Part shown: positions 35,291 to 60,215 of the stretch, piece by piece
How the letters are laid out: each line of letters starts with the position of its first letter
Position numbering within the stretch: the first letter of the stretch is position 1
Assembly (NCBI RefSeq): GCF_021917145.1
Contig: NC_061064.1
Coordinates: forward strand, 2,349,053 to 2,413,052
Direction of reading: 5' to 3'
Source: Hypomesus transpacificus
Lineage: Eukaryota; Chordata; Actinopteri; Osmeriformes; Osmeridae
Length of the DNA stretch: 64,000 nt
Notes under the pieces: generated by a model
What the model was told of the DNA's origin: nothing
Seen by the model: the letters and a program-made list of their open reading frames with translations, nothing else
The model's database searches: none
Position numbers and translations under genes: made by a program

Positions 35291-38267
35291 AACAAACACA
35301 CCCATGCACATCTAATACACACAGGAAAAAAAACAACAAAAAAACAATGCATTAGTATTTACAGTACATGTATTAAATCTACATCCATATCAGAGTTTTA
35401 CAATGGGGAAACACCCAGTATTGGAGAGAAGTGGTAGCATTCATGGAATGCTTTTGGATCCAAACTGTCAGTTCTGTCACTGGACAGAGTTCCCCTGAGA
35501 CGCAAACGGAGGACGGCGTTACGGAAGGATGAAACCTATGCCATGCACGTGGAGTCACTTCAAATCTTCACCCTGTAAAAGTGGACATAAGAACGGGGAA
35601 ACGAACCTATGTACATATGATGATACAAATGAGTCATTTTAGAATATCAAATTTGTTTTATGGTTGCCTAATAGGATGCCCCCTCGCAACCGATTATGCT
35701 ATGGTTTGCCACAGATTCAGATGGTCTAAGCTTTTACTGCATGCACCTGCAGATGTTACTCATGGATTCTTTTTAAGCGGAGGTGACATATTTGATGTTC
35801 AATGTTACAAAGGAGTTTTTAAAAGGAGCTTCAGTTCATCGACCAATTTTCTTTTTTCCTCCTTCAGAGTGTCTGCTTCAGACTCAGTCCAAAGTTTTTA
35901 ATGTTTATAACTTTTAGTTGTTTTTATTTAGAAAATACAACACAGCCATTCAATTGGAACATTATCCTGCTGAAATTATGTTTTTACAAGACTCGTTGAT
36001 TCGAGGATTTTAAGATCCTTTTATTACACCCTAAAATGACAAGGTACAATGGGAAATGCCAAGTGTTCTTAAAGAATTTCTCATGCCTAAACCAAAAACA
36101 AGAAAGCTGAACTTGGCATCTTCATTACTGCCCCCCTTTCAGTATGTCCACTTCTGGCCTGCAAACACAATTGGCTCTACTTTATTTTTGGCCTTGTGTT
36201 CACATCCAATACAATGTTGTCTAGCTGTGAAAGTAGCAGTGGTAGTGAATGAGTATGTTAACTTGTCCAGTCATAACTAACGTGACCCCTGTTTTAACTG
36301 ACTACTGTAGGTGCATTTGATTTCTTGCCTTGCTTTTGAACAAATGCATGTCGGTCACATGGGTGTTGATGTTACATGTGCTGTAATGTTCCAACTGAGG
36401 TCCAAGCCTTAGTCTTAAAGGATGCTCAGCACACTCTGCTCTCGAGTTTTGATCCAGTTGTCACGGACAACGTTTGTTCTCCACTCCTCCACCAAGAGAA
36501 TGAAGCCTAGCCATGCTGTCTCCCTCACTAGGACGCCTGTTCTATCTGTTGAACAACCAGCAGCCCATTTTTACAACTAGCCGAACAGGGATCGTTTTTA
36601 GGGGTTAGAGGGAATTAATGCTGTGTCAAGGGGTGGGTTAATTTTGAGGCAGTTGAAAATGTTTGGTGATTGGTGAGGAACTTTTTAATAATAAAAAAAA
36701 AAAGAAGAAAAAAAAGACGACTTCGTAAAAGCTAAAGTGAAGATCAGATTTCTGTACATTGTGATGATGTGATTTCCCCCCCTCTTCCCATTTCAACACT
36801 TTTATCCACATGCGCTTTGTGTACATACACCTGGCAATAGTATAAGAGGATCTAGGAAATTAGATGTGCATAAAGTTAATCCACCTCGTTTTCTTTTTTT
36901 TAACAGGCCACTTGTGGCCGACGTGTTACTTGTTTTGTTTACATTTCTAATGTAATTGTTACTGGTGAATGTGGCAGTAAGGGCGCTCCCCTTAGACACG
37001 TGTTGTGTTTGATGAGTGCCGAATATGATGGGGATATATCATCCCAGGTCCTGCTTATCAAAATGTTATATCCCCGTCACCTGTGATTCAGTGAAGGTGT
37101 ATGTAATGTGTCTCTGTAACTATATATATATATATATATATAGGTTTTAATCAAAGGTTAGCACTAATAGAAAGTTGCTCCTGCAAGTCAAATTTCTGTA
37201 CAGAACAATCCTATTCACAGTATCATCAGTTAAGCCATTGATCACTCTTAAATCCAGTTGGATTTTACGCAAGGGGTTTAAAACCCGGTGTAAGCCTATT
37301 GTTGGACTGAAGTAGACTACACTTCTAGTGAAGACTGTCGCGTCCAAGCTAATGTGTGTGGATGGATAATTAAGGCGATGATGAGGAAAACATAATTATT
37401 TAATTTGTTCCTTGGCAACAACATTTTAAACCAAAAACCTTTGCAACAATTGGACTGTGTCTTCAAATTGTACCACGTGTCTCCTGGTTACATCTGAAAA
37501 CATAGGCTTTACAATGATCGAAGGATGCAATATTTTTTGCTATGTTTTTAGATGTAGCTAATATTATAGGAGGGAACCATTAAAGAATGTGGCGTTCATT
37601 GAAGTGATAATGGACTTAATACTGCAATATTATTGCTACCAGCATATAACATGCAGCTGTTGAAATGTGAACATGATTGTATTGGATTGCGCTTTATTAA
37701 TACTATACACGGATTGGGAGAATGACAGGATCCATGATATGAACTATCTCTGTCACTGTACAGTTTTTTTCTATATCACGAAGACTATACGTATGGATCG
37801 TGTGTTCTGAAATTCTTAAAATATTTGGTCAGCTCTAGAGTATGAGAAAAAAAAGAGAAAGTGCATTGTTTATAACATTGACTATACGACCCGCAATTGT
37901 AATATTTGCCACCTCCCTGTTCCAGCACCTCCGTTACATTAAACTGGTTTATACATGATTATGTAGTACATTTGCCAAGTTTTCTTTATTACGCTATCTA
38001 TAACTGCGCAAAGCTAATTTTGTACAAGTGGATGAAAATTATGTAAATATATAGTGTCATTATTTGAATGTGCAAACTGGTAGGTCGAGAGGCCTAATTT
38101 TGACAGCTCTACTGTCACATGACAAGTCGGTAGAGGAGGCGTCAGTGTTGAGCATCCAGCTAGCAGGAGGGTCAGTTTGACAGCCAGTTTGCTCGCAAAA
38201 AAACAAAGCTGCCCGCGCCAGCTGACGACATTCGTTCGTGTTGCAGATATAATGAAATGAAGACAGC
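35291..38267 (+). other. appbp2 3'UTR and usp32 upstream region
   Basis: No gene was seen. The proximal part is probably the appbp2 3'UTR (an AATAAA at 36690-36695 is one candidate end). It is followed by AT-rich DNA with a (TA)n tract at about 37119-37142. The usp32 promoter and 5'UTR should lie within roughly 38050-38267, where the sequence is more GC-rich. Small frames here lack conservation features. Confidence 0.5.
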
Positions 38268-51545
<13,278 letters not shown>

Positions 51546-51782
51546 CCTGTGTCTGTGCTTCTCCACGCGCCAACATCTCATCAACGTGCTTGTGCTACAG
51601 CAACATATGTAATCTCTCAGGTAGAGAAGTATTGAAGCATAGAAATCTTCCCATGGGGGGGGTCACTTTTTTTCTCGTCAAAGTGGATGGATGAGCAAAT
51701 GGTACTCAATATTTACAACTACCACATGTACATCTTACTAAGTAGCACGCTGTGTTTTAGGGTGACTATGCTTTGGCCAGAA

Positions 51783-51852
<70 letters not shown>

Positions 51853-52925
51853 GCGTGTGCGTGTGCGTGTGCGTGTGCGTGTGCGTGTGCGTGTGCGTGT
51901 GCGCGTGTGTGTGTGTGTGCACGTGCTCATAGACCAATGCCACTTGCTTTTGCCATTGATCCAGACCTACGTAGGTACTGTTGTTGTAAGACGCCCTTAT
52001 GTGACAACCTCCACTGAACAAACACAGATGTTTTTGCAGTAGAAACAAGTTTCTTCTACCTCATGCTTTGGACTACGATTACAGTGATTTGCCACACATT
52101 CATCATTTCTCCCAAATGTTCCCAGTTCTTTGTGTGTCTTTGTCCCCCTAAATGAAATTAAGTTGATGACGATAATTGTGGAATATATTTAGTTTGTAAT
52201 GTACATGTACAGTACTTCCTTTACTAAAGTGTTAGCGTCAGAGAACAAAGTCCCCCTCGTTCATCCAAGAAGAACGAGAATGATTGTGCCATTTCAGTCA
52301 GCCCCAACCACATATCACTGCTGTCGATGCATTGCAAAAACTGCTTCGTGTCTCACAGTTCATGCCACAGGATTAATTCAGTAACTCAGTCTAACTTTGC
52401 TCTGTGCTAGTATTGAAATCACATTTTGAAATGTCATGTCAAATGCTTTGGATACGTTTGACATTTTTTGCAATTGGATAAGTTGCATCCTGTCAATTTG
52501 TGACGAGTTTAAAAACACTTGTCTTGAGTCTAAGGTGGCTAGACTGTATGTAGAGACAGACATGTGTCTGTGTGTGTAAAATCAGATCAGAAAACAAGGT
52601 TACCTTACCTGGCTTATGATGGTAGAATGGTAAACACCCAGCTTTCTTTTATTACTTTTTTAACATTTAGCAACTTTATTGTAATTTTTCTTCAGTATTG
52701 TACCCCTGAAAGCTTGATATTGTGATTACTACTGAATGTTTGAAGTCTTATCTTTTCTTGTTTCTCTCTTTCATAATTCATTAATTTAATGGACATGTAC
52801 TTTTGTAAAATTTTGTTTAAAGTCTAAATTACTTTGCACTGACCTTTTTGAGGGGGAAAAAACTGTATATAGATACTTTTGAAACCAACACAAACATTAA
52901 ATGAGTTGTAAAGAAATGTCTTGTA
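51546..52925 (+). other. usp32 3'UTR
   Basis: Non-coding sequence after the usp32 stop, with a long (TG)n(TGCG)n tract at about 51788-51920. Candidate polyadenylation signal ATTAAA at 52896-52901. Confidence 0.55.
51788..51922. repeat. (TG)n followed by (TGTGCG)n
   Basis: About 60 bp of pure TG, then TGTGCG repeats, then mixed. This alternating purine-pyrimidine tract is able to adopt Z-DNA. It is inside the usp32 3'UTR. Confidence 0.97.
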
Positions 52926-54625
52926 TATGGGATGGATTCGTTTATCTGTATTAAAGCAGCAAGCGACACACCGTCTGTTGGATTGGATCGTTTATTCAAA
53001 GAAAATGTCATTGAGACCACCTCACACAAGAAACAAAAACCAACCACCAGTGAGGCGATACCGGAAGTGGTGAGAGCTTCTCATTCAAAAGACGTTTTTG
53101 TGGAAATAGAACATCTAACGAGGATGTTGACCTGATCACTGCGGACGCCTAATGCACATTTTGAAATATAGATTTGGACTCAGAATGGCTCCCAACCGCA
53201 CAATAGGGTGTCTGAATGCAACATACAAGCCGGAACACAATTTGAATGAGTCAAGTGAGTAAAGTATTATAAGCAGAGTACAAATACTGTTTTCTATAGT
53301 TATTAATACCTATATTAAAACTTAAACCTGTGATTCATGTGGAGCCTACGGTAGGCCACCATTGCTACGGTGTTGTAACGTGTGATATAGCAGTATGCTG
53401 GAAAACGCTTTTTTGTTTATATGTTTTTTGTTTGTAGTTTTATCAGATGGTGCCACCCTGAACATTTTAATTGCTATCTCAGTGATTAGTGTTCTCTTGA
53501 TATTTGTAATGGCTGTTACATGGGCAAGAAAGTAAGTGTAAATGTTATCTCTATCACGTAACACCAAAGCCGGTATAAGATGATGTTAAATACAATCAAA
53601 TACAATCCAGTTTTGAGATACTGTTTCCTGGCAAGGTATCGCACTTTGACTTCCACAATACGAGAGCTTCGTGGCACTGGTGGGACTCTATTGACCGGAC
53701 GTCCACCGTCCACACCTCCAGTGAGAGGCTCCCCCTCTCTACAACCGTTATCTGAAGTAGTCGCACGTGACTCCCAGGATCCCATCTCAACTGACAGCCT
53801 ACATGAACGCCCCGACCGCTCAGCCGCAAGTAAGACGCACGCTGCAACGGTCACAGTACAGGTAAATCTACAGCGACTCTCTTTTGTATCGCTTCAACGC
53901 TGCGTGATCTCGCATGTACACTTAATTGTGTGATCCTGTTCCAGGGTTCTTTCTTCAATAAGCATGGACTGTGCATGCAGGTGCTTCTCAAGGCGGGCAG
54001 AGAGGGAGTGTACTATAAGGCCAAAATGTTACGTAGTACGTGCAAGGGATACACTAACGTAACCTGCAAATTAATAAAGGAAGGTAAGGCTAATATCATG
54101 AATGTTTCTGACACGTATAAGTATCGGTAACTATAAGTCACGTTTGTTCAGAATAAACTCAGCCATCTGGAAAGTGCACTGTGAATGTGTTTTTATTTAT
54201 TTATTATTATTTGTATAGTTGTACCAAAGAAGAAGATCGAGAGGGAGGTGAAGATCTTGAGGAGGTTGGGAACACACAAGAACCTGCTTCAACTGCTAGA
54301 CTGGAATATCACTGACAGTATGAGCCACTTCTATCATGCTCTCAGATGACACAAGGAAGGAAGGTGGAAGGCAGATGTTTGAAATCTGGACAGTAGATGT
54401 TTTATATCTGCATGTTCGATGTTTATTTTGATTGTGTATGTTTTTCTGGTTTTCCTCTAGCTCCATACATATTGATCATGTAGTCAGTGAACTGTGGGAC
54501 CTTACGCAGCTTCCTCAAAGTCAACAAGGAGCAGCTGAAGAGAGAGACTAACCTGCAGATCCTCCTGACCACAGCAGCGTACCACATCGCCCATGCCATG
54601 CTTCACCTGAGCTCCAAACTGGTAC

Positions 54626-55214
54626 TGTCAGGCCAAATAGTGTCCTAGGGCCAAATAGTGTCCTACCTGACGTCACAATGCCGTTCCGAAGCAAGGACGC
54701 GTCCGTCGCTATGCCGACCTTAAATTCCTGAGATATTTACGCGTGCTAGCAGGAAACTGTCATGGTTGCTATACTGGTTACTAGGTAGGAAGTTTTGTAT
54801 TTAGGCTTATTTAAACCAGTTTATTCTACTCTACTATTTAAAGTTTTCACTCGTTCGACATTCCTGAGACAGCAACGCGCGCAGGTAGAATACTATACGT
54901 ATTGCCTTCCCGGTCTGTTAAAATTGATGCTAAATAAGTGAATTCTTTTGACGAAAACAATTAGCCAGCTAGCACTAGCTATCAAACGAGTGAAAACTTT
55001 AAATAGTAGAGTAGAATAAACTGGTTTACATAAGCCTAAATACAAAACTTCCTACCTAGTAACCAGTATAGCAACCATCACAGTTTCCTGCTAGCACGCG
55101 TAAATATCTCAGGAATTTAAGGTCGGCATAGCAACGGACGCGTCCTTGCTTCGGAACGGCATTGTGACGTCAGGTAGAACACTATTTGGCCCTAGGACAC
55201 TATTTGACCTGACA
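54626..55214. mobile_element. Long foldback (inverted-repeat) element
   Basis: 589 bp with arms of about 230 bp (left 54626-54860, right about 54984-55214) that match as reverse complements with only a few mismatches. Termini TGTCAGG...CCTGACA. GTAC lies directly outside both ends (54622-54625 and 55215-55218) and may be a 4-bp target duplication. There is no transposase, so it is non-autonomous. It begins four bases after the end of kinase exon 54461-54621, so the splice donor GT is part of the flanking GTAC. Confidence 0.9.
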
Positions 55215-56065
55215 GTACCGTCAAAACAGAATCGACATTGTAACATCACGCAAACAGTCAGAATGCAGCTGATTCAGTTCATGGCTGTCGTCCAGGTCGT
55301 TTTCTCATGGCCTCTCCTCCTTTCTCCTCTTCTGAACCCTGGCCTACTGTATGTCGCTTTGGATGAAAGACAACAAAACAAACACACTTGCATCTGTGTT
55401 CACCAGGTGATCCATGGTGACCTGGCCCTGAGGAATATCATGGTTCACAGTTTCCCCTCTGAGGTGAAACTGACAGAGTTTGGCCTGGCCAGAGACCTGA
55501 CCTACATGAGGAGCCGTCGTGGGATTCGAAAAGGCGTCGACAAGGTGAGGAGAACTGTGAGGGTCCAGCGGAAAGCCCCAAGAGATGCCATCTACGGCGC
55601 GCTTACTACCACGACAGAGTTGCGTTGCTGTGGTTTTAACCATGAATGAAAGCACAGAAAGAGCACTTTCTTTGACCCCAGTCGCTCTGTTTATATCCAC
55701 AGAACAAAGTGCCTTTACGCTGGTATCCTCCTGAGTTCTTCCAACACAACACCTACAGCTTTAAAGGAGATGTCTGGTCCTATGGAATTCTCCTGTGGGA
55801 GATGGAAACGTTTGGTACGGTCAATACGGAGTATTACAACATCCGTTGGATGCGAAATATACCGTGATGCTGGATTCTATTATAGATTTGTAATCCGTGT
55901 GTCTGAATCAGGTACCTTGCCGTATCCAGATATGGACAATTCTGATGAAGTGATACGCAACGTCTGCTCAGGATACAGGAATGTAGATCCAGAGTTTTGC
56001 AGGCCAGAAATGTGAGTGTCCCTGCTCATCAACCTTTGCGTCCCACTCATGACCAGCCTACACCA

Positions 56066-56258
56066 TGGCTCTCTAACCCTGTTCCTGGAGGCCTACCTGC
56101 CTGGAGGTTTTCAGTCTGACGCTAATCCAGCACACCTGAATATAACAATGAGCTGGTTGATCAGGTAACTCGTTTTGAATCTGGTCAAATAAGTGTGGTT
56201 GGAGCAAACACCAACTGGCAGGGAGCTCTCCAGGAACAGGATTGGAGACCGCTGGCTT
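56066..56258. mobile_element. Degenerate MITE with inverted ends
   Basis: The left end CTAACCCTGTTCCTGGAGG is mirrored by the right end CTCCAGGAACAGGATTGGAG. The interior has CTGATCAGGT-like and CCAGCACACCTGAAT sequence common in fish hAT-derived MITEs. It lies in the kinase intron. Confidence 0.6.
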
Positions 56259-56284
56259 ATGCTTAGCTGTTCAAACTGTTGTCA

Positions 56285-56490
56285 AATCAAATCAAGCTTT
56301 ATTCGTATAGCCCTTATTACAAGCAACGTCACAGAGGGCTTCACATACGCCCATAGAACTGCCCCTCAACCAACCTCAACCCTCAAGGAAGACAAGGAAA
56401 ACTCCCAGAAGGAGTCTCACTAGAGGAGAAAAAATTTAAGAAACCTTGGGAGGAGCAATTCAGTGAGGGATCCCCTCCTCCAGACGGTTG
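56285..56490. repeat. Teleost interspersed repeat (AAAACTCCC...AAGAAACCTTGGGAGG type)
   Basis: AAATCAAGCTTTATTCGTAT, GGAAAACTCCCAGAAGGAG and AAGAAACCTTGGGAGGAGCA resemble a dispersed fish repeat that I recognise by its AAACTCCC/AAGAAACC signature. The family is not assigned. Confidence 0.5.
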
Positions 56491-56839
56491 GTGAAAGAGA
56501 GAGAGCTGTTCTAATGACGTGTTTTTTGCTTCTGGATGATTCCGTCCATACAGATGCCAGATGATGAGATCTTGCTGGCTGGATCCCTTCAGTCTTAGAC
56601 CGTCTTTTAAAGATATCGTCAGGATCCTGGAGAACATTCTGGAGAATGATCATGTTAGTGTGTCTCAGTTTGTGCAAGAAGTTACCTTTAATTAACCCTT
56701 GCTTTAACCTAAGTGGATCTGGTAGAATGATCGAGATGGATTTTTAACACTTTTTTTTTTTCTCCCACTTCCTTTGCAGGATTACGTGACAGTAGAAAGC
56801 ATTGGTCAGGGCTTTTTTTCTGTGACGAGTGATCGTTGA

Positions 56840-58320
56840 ATGTTTTTATACAAGCTTGCACTTATTTAAGTAAAATGTACTGATAGGCTAGATTACCTTA
56901 AGTGCACACTTGCAAATGCTTTCACTAATATAACTATACTATATACTTATGTAACTTGTTTAACTACATGCTCTTATGGTTCTTCCCTTTGGCACTTATT
57001 TTGGTTGTTCACAATATGTGCTTCATGTTTTGGCTACCCGCAATGTTTTTGGGGCTATCTTGTTGTTATTATCAGCTCTCTCTTGGAAGTCGCTTTGGAT
57101 AAAAGCAATAAATATAATGTAATGTAAATGTAATATAAATATATTTATTTTTATAATATATCTATTTTATTTCCTGAATAAATCTGTCATGAACACCATT
57201 TATTTAGTTATAGATTACTTTTTGTGGAACGATTACATTGCTGAATTTACTTTTACCCCAAAATAATTATTGAGTAAAAAAGTCTAATGCAGTCTCTGCT
57301 GCTGTAGACCCATTTTTTTCCAATTGAATCAAAGCCTGCTGAAATTGGAATGGTGGAATTCAGACCCCCAACGTTCGACCCGAAAGACCCCCAAAAAATC
57401 CACCCCAAGACATTCTAGCCAAACTAGCAGAACTTGAGGAGAAGTTGGTGAATTCAAAACCAACACATTTGATGGTGCTTAAATTTCAATATTAAGTATT
57501 CAACGCCTTTTAAAATTCAAAACATTTTAACTTTTAATGCTTCCATAACTAACTCAATGTTCCATACCCATCTCTGCTGGTGAGACTTCCGGTCTGACGG
57601 ATACACCATGACGTTTGTTCTCCTGTCCTGCTGCGCCCACAAACTCATTTGGTTCAAGGCGTCCTCAATGTTGCATACGTTTACATGTATATATTTAGCC
57701 ATCGAAATTGGCTATTTAGGCAAATAAAGAGTTGCTAACATTTTAAAGGTGAGTTAATGTGTCCTTACGTTATGGAAAGTGCAGTTAGTGATTAAGCGTA
57801 TTATTGGACGAGTTGCAGTATCTGCGCTAGCCTAGCTTGGCTAGCTGGCTAACGTGAGCTAGCTAGACAGCTGACTTGTTTCTGCCAGTTGTGCCAGCTA
57901 CATAAGTGCTACGTAAAAATGTATAAGCTAGGCTTGGCGAAAGGTCCTCATCTACCATTGTAGTATCTAGCTTAGGTAGTTTCATCAGTAATAAGCTGCT
58001 AGTTGACTAATAATATAGCTAGTGCTGTCTAGCCAATACTAGTTTAACAGTCGCTAGGTACCTAGCAACTGCTGTCGTATTCAAAGATTGAAACCAGGGT
58101 ATGGGGATTATAAACATCAGACTAGCACGTTACTACTGGGTAGGTCGTTAGTTGGAATATTTATCTACATACTTGATGATATTTTAGTCAGTAATCTACC
58201 TACCTAATGTGGAGATACGGCTTGGGGTGTAACGCAGTCTGGTCACGTTTAGCATCAGCGAGATATACTTAGTTAGCTACCAACAATGACTTTAATTGTC
58301 TCATCTCACAGATCACTGCC
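56840..58320. other. Spacer and upstream region of the Fe65 gene
   Basis: Contains a retroposon tail (about 57030-57135), AT-rich sequence, a possible degraded exon at 57308-57440 (see findings), a 61-codon minus-strand frame (57517-57702), and CTAGC-rich sequence likely to include the promoter and 5'UTR intron. An acceptor CATCTCACAG lies 10 bases before the ATG at 58321, so a non-coding first exon exists upstream. Confidence 0.5.
57517..57702 (-). CDS. Small ORF of 61 residues, unrecognised
   Basis: The frame runs from MAKYIHVNVCNIEDALNQMS to a stop after KVKMF. Its composition is protein-like (mixed charged and aromatic residues, not repeat-derived) and it points away from the Fe65 gene. 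I recognise no family, signal peptide or membrane segment. It could be a short gene, a first exon, or chance. Confidence 0.2.
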   Translation of the reverse strand: MAKYIHVNVCNIEDALNQMSLWAQQDRRTNVMVYPSDRKSHQQRWVWNIELVMEALKVKMF

Positions 58321-60141
58321 ATGTCTTTGGAGAAAACGTCTGACCTGGTTAATGAAAACACTTGCGTGTCCTCAACTTTAACCTTAGATCTCCGGTCCCC
58401 ACATAGCGCTCTTCTCGACGCTGACCTGTGTAAAAATGTCAAAGGCACAACCACGTCCTCTAAAAAGCGCCATAATTATGCCACATCCACGCCTTCGGAC
58501 CTGTTGAACGGCACGATGATGGACATGGACGACGGCGAGTTGAGCCGTCGCGAGGAGGAACGGGTTCGGAACCACGAGAATAAACAGGGGCAGAGCGAAA
58601 CAGGAAGTAAAGCCAAGTGGGTCAAAGAAGGCCAGAATCAACTGCGCAAGGTGGCAGAGAGGCAACAGGACCATAATCGCAACCCCGACGCAAATCTGAA
58701 CCACAACGGGAGTCCCGATGACAACCCCAACCAGAATTCTCAGGACGTGGAGTTTCAGGAGGACAAGAGTACCTTGAAGAGCCTTCGGTCTCTGTGCTCT
58801 GAGGTCAGTGAAGCGCTGCTGATCGACACCTCCGCTGCTCCTCAGGGGGATGAGGAGGGGGAGGAGGAGTCTCTGCTCCTGCCGGGCGGGGAGAGAGACA
58901 CAGACTCGTCAGAGGCCCAGAGCAGCAGTGAGTCCAGGAGAGAGGAGAGCGCGGACGGAGGGACAGCGTGCCTGACGTCTCAGGGGGCTCGAAACGGAGC
59001 CCCCAGTGACGAAGACTCCAGCTGCATGTCGCTGTCCCAAGGCAGCACGGCCAACAGCAGTCCTGATGCTGACCCAGGTAGGAGAGGCCAGAGCAGCCAC
59101 GGGACGCTGTCAGCCCTGAGCCTTTTCTAGTTGAACTCAAAACACGGCTGATGTTGGGCATCCCGATAGTTCATCTGATAAGTGTGCATACCAAGGCCGT
59201 ATCACAGCGCCCTGGGTTCGAATCCAGCCGTGGCCCTTTGCTGCATGTCTTCTCCCTTGCCCCCAGCCATCACCTGATTTGAAAAAACAAATCAGCTTTA
59301 TATGATGATCTTTCATGTTTTCCCTGTATGACTCTCTGTATCGCTGCCTGTCGTAGAGTCGTACTGGGACCGCAGTGCGTTTGAAACGGATGCAGACCTG
59401 CCAGCGGGCTGGATGAGGGTGAGGGACACCTCGGGGACCTACTACTGGCACATCCCCACAGGCACCACCCAGTGGGAGCCCCCGTCCCCCGCAGAGGAGG
59501 GGGAGCCCCAGGAGAGACCCTCCAGCACGTCCCCCGCCGTCTCCCCCAGCGAGGAGCAACAGGTGAGGGCCAGGAGGGCAGGCCTGGAGGAGAGGCCTGG
59601 AGGAGAGGCCTGGGGGGCAGGCCTGGAGGGCAGACCTGGAGGAGAGGCTGGGAGGGGAGGCCTGGAGGGGAGGCCTGGGGGAGAGGCCTGGAGGGGAGGG
59701 AGGCCTGGAGGGGAGGGAGGCCTGGAGGGGAGGGAGGCCTGGAGGGGAGGCCTGGAGGGCAGGCCTGGAGGGCAGACCTGGAGGAGAGGCTGGGAGGGGA
59801 GGCCTGGAGGGGAGGCCTGGGGGAGAGGCCTGGAGGGGAGGGAGGCCTGGAGGGGAGGGAGGCCTGGAGGGGAGGGAGGCCTGGAGGGGAGGCCTGGAGG
59901 GGAGGGAGGTCTGGAGGGGAGGCCTGGAGGGAGGCCAGAAGGGGTAGTTCTCCCTGAAGGAACCCAAACACTTGTGGGAACCTCGTTTGACAATTAATAT
60001 AATGTCAACATGATGATTTTGAACGATTAACTAACTTAGCCAGTGTTTTTTTCTGTCACCCTCTCCCCATTATGATGCCTATATAGGAGTCATAGTCATT
60101 GACATTTTCCAACACATGTACATGACAGTATACACACACAC

Positions 60142-60215
<74 letters not shown>

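Larger units (their letters stand above)
53185..56839 (+). pseudogene. STYK1-like transmembrane tyrosine-kinase homologue with an in-frame stop
   Basis: Eleven exons: 53185-53254, 53438-53531, 53636-53861, 53945-54083, 54219-54317, 54461-54621, 55407-55544, 55703-55814, 55912-56011, 56554-56653, 56780-56839. All phases join into 433 codons including the terminal stop. A short N-terminus with NRT, NAT and NES-type sites is followed by one membrane segment (about 30-51, LIAISVISVLLIFVMAVTW), a linker and a divergent kinase domain: VTCKLIKE, EREVKILRRLGTHKNLLQLL, HGDLALRN in place of HRD-AARN, EFG in place of DFG, VPLRWYPPEFF, DVWSYGILLWEM and LRPSF. Codon 217 is TAG (54481-54483), in PYILIM-stop, where kinases have the hinge, usually Met-Glu. 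No other disabling change was seen. It could be a fresh pseudogene, a segregating null allele, a sequencing error, or a gene that uses the in-frame acceptor at 54487 to skip the stop. STYK1 assignment is by architecture, not certain. Confidence 0.65.

Noticed and set aside
36638-37347. Several 60-70 codon frames between appbp2 and usp32
   Set aside because: AT-rich 3'UTR sequence, no splice context, no recognisable motif.
59137-59997. Large Pro/Ser/Leu-rich and Gly/Arg-rich frames
   Set aside because: They are produced by the GGCCTGGAGGGGA repeat. The true exon 59357-59562 ends with a GT donor at the repeat's start.
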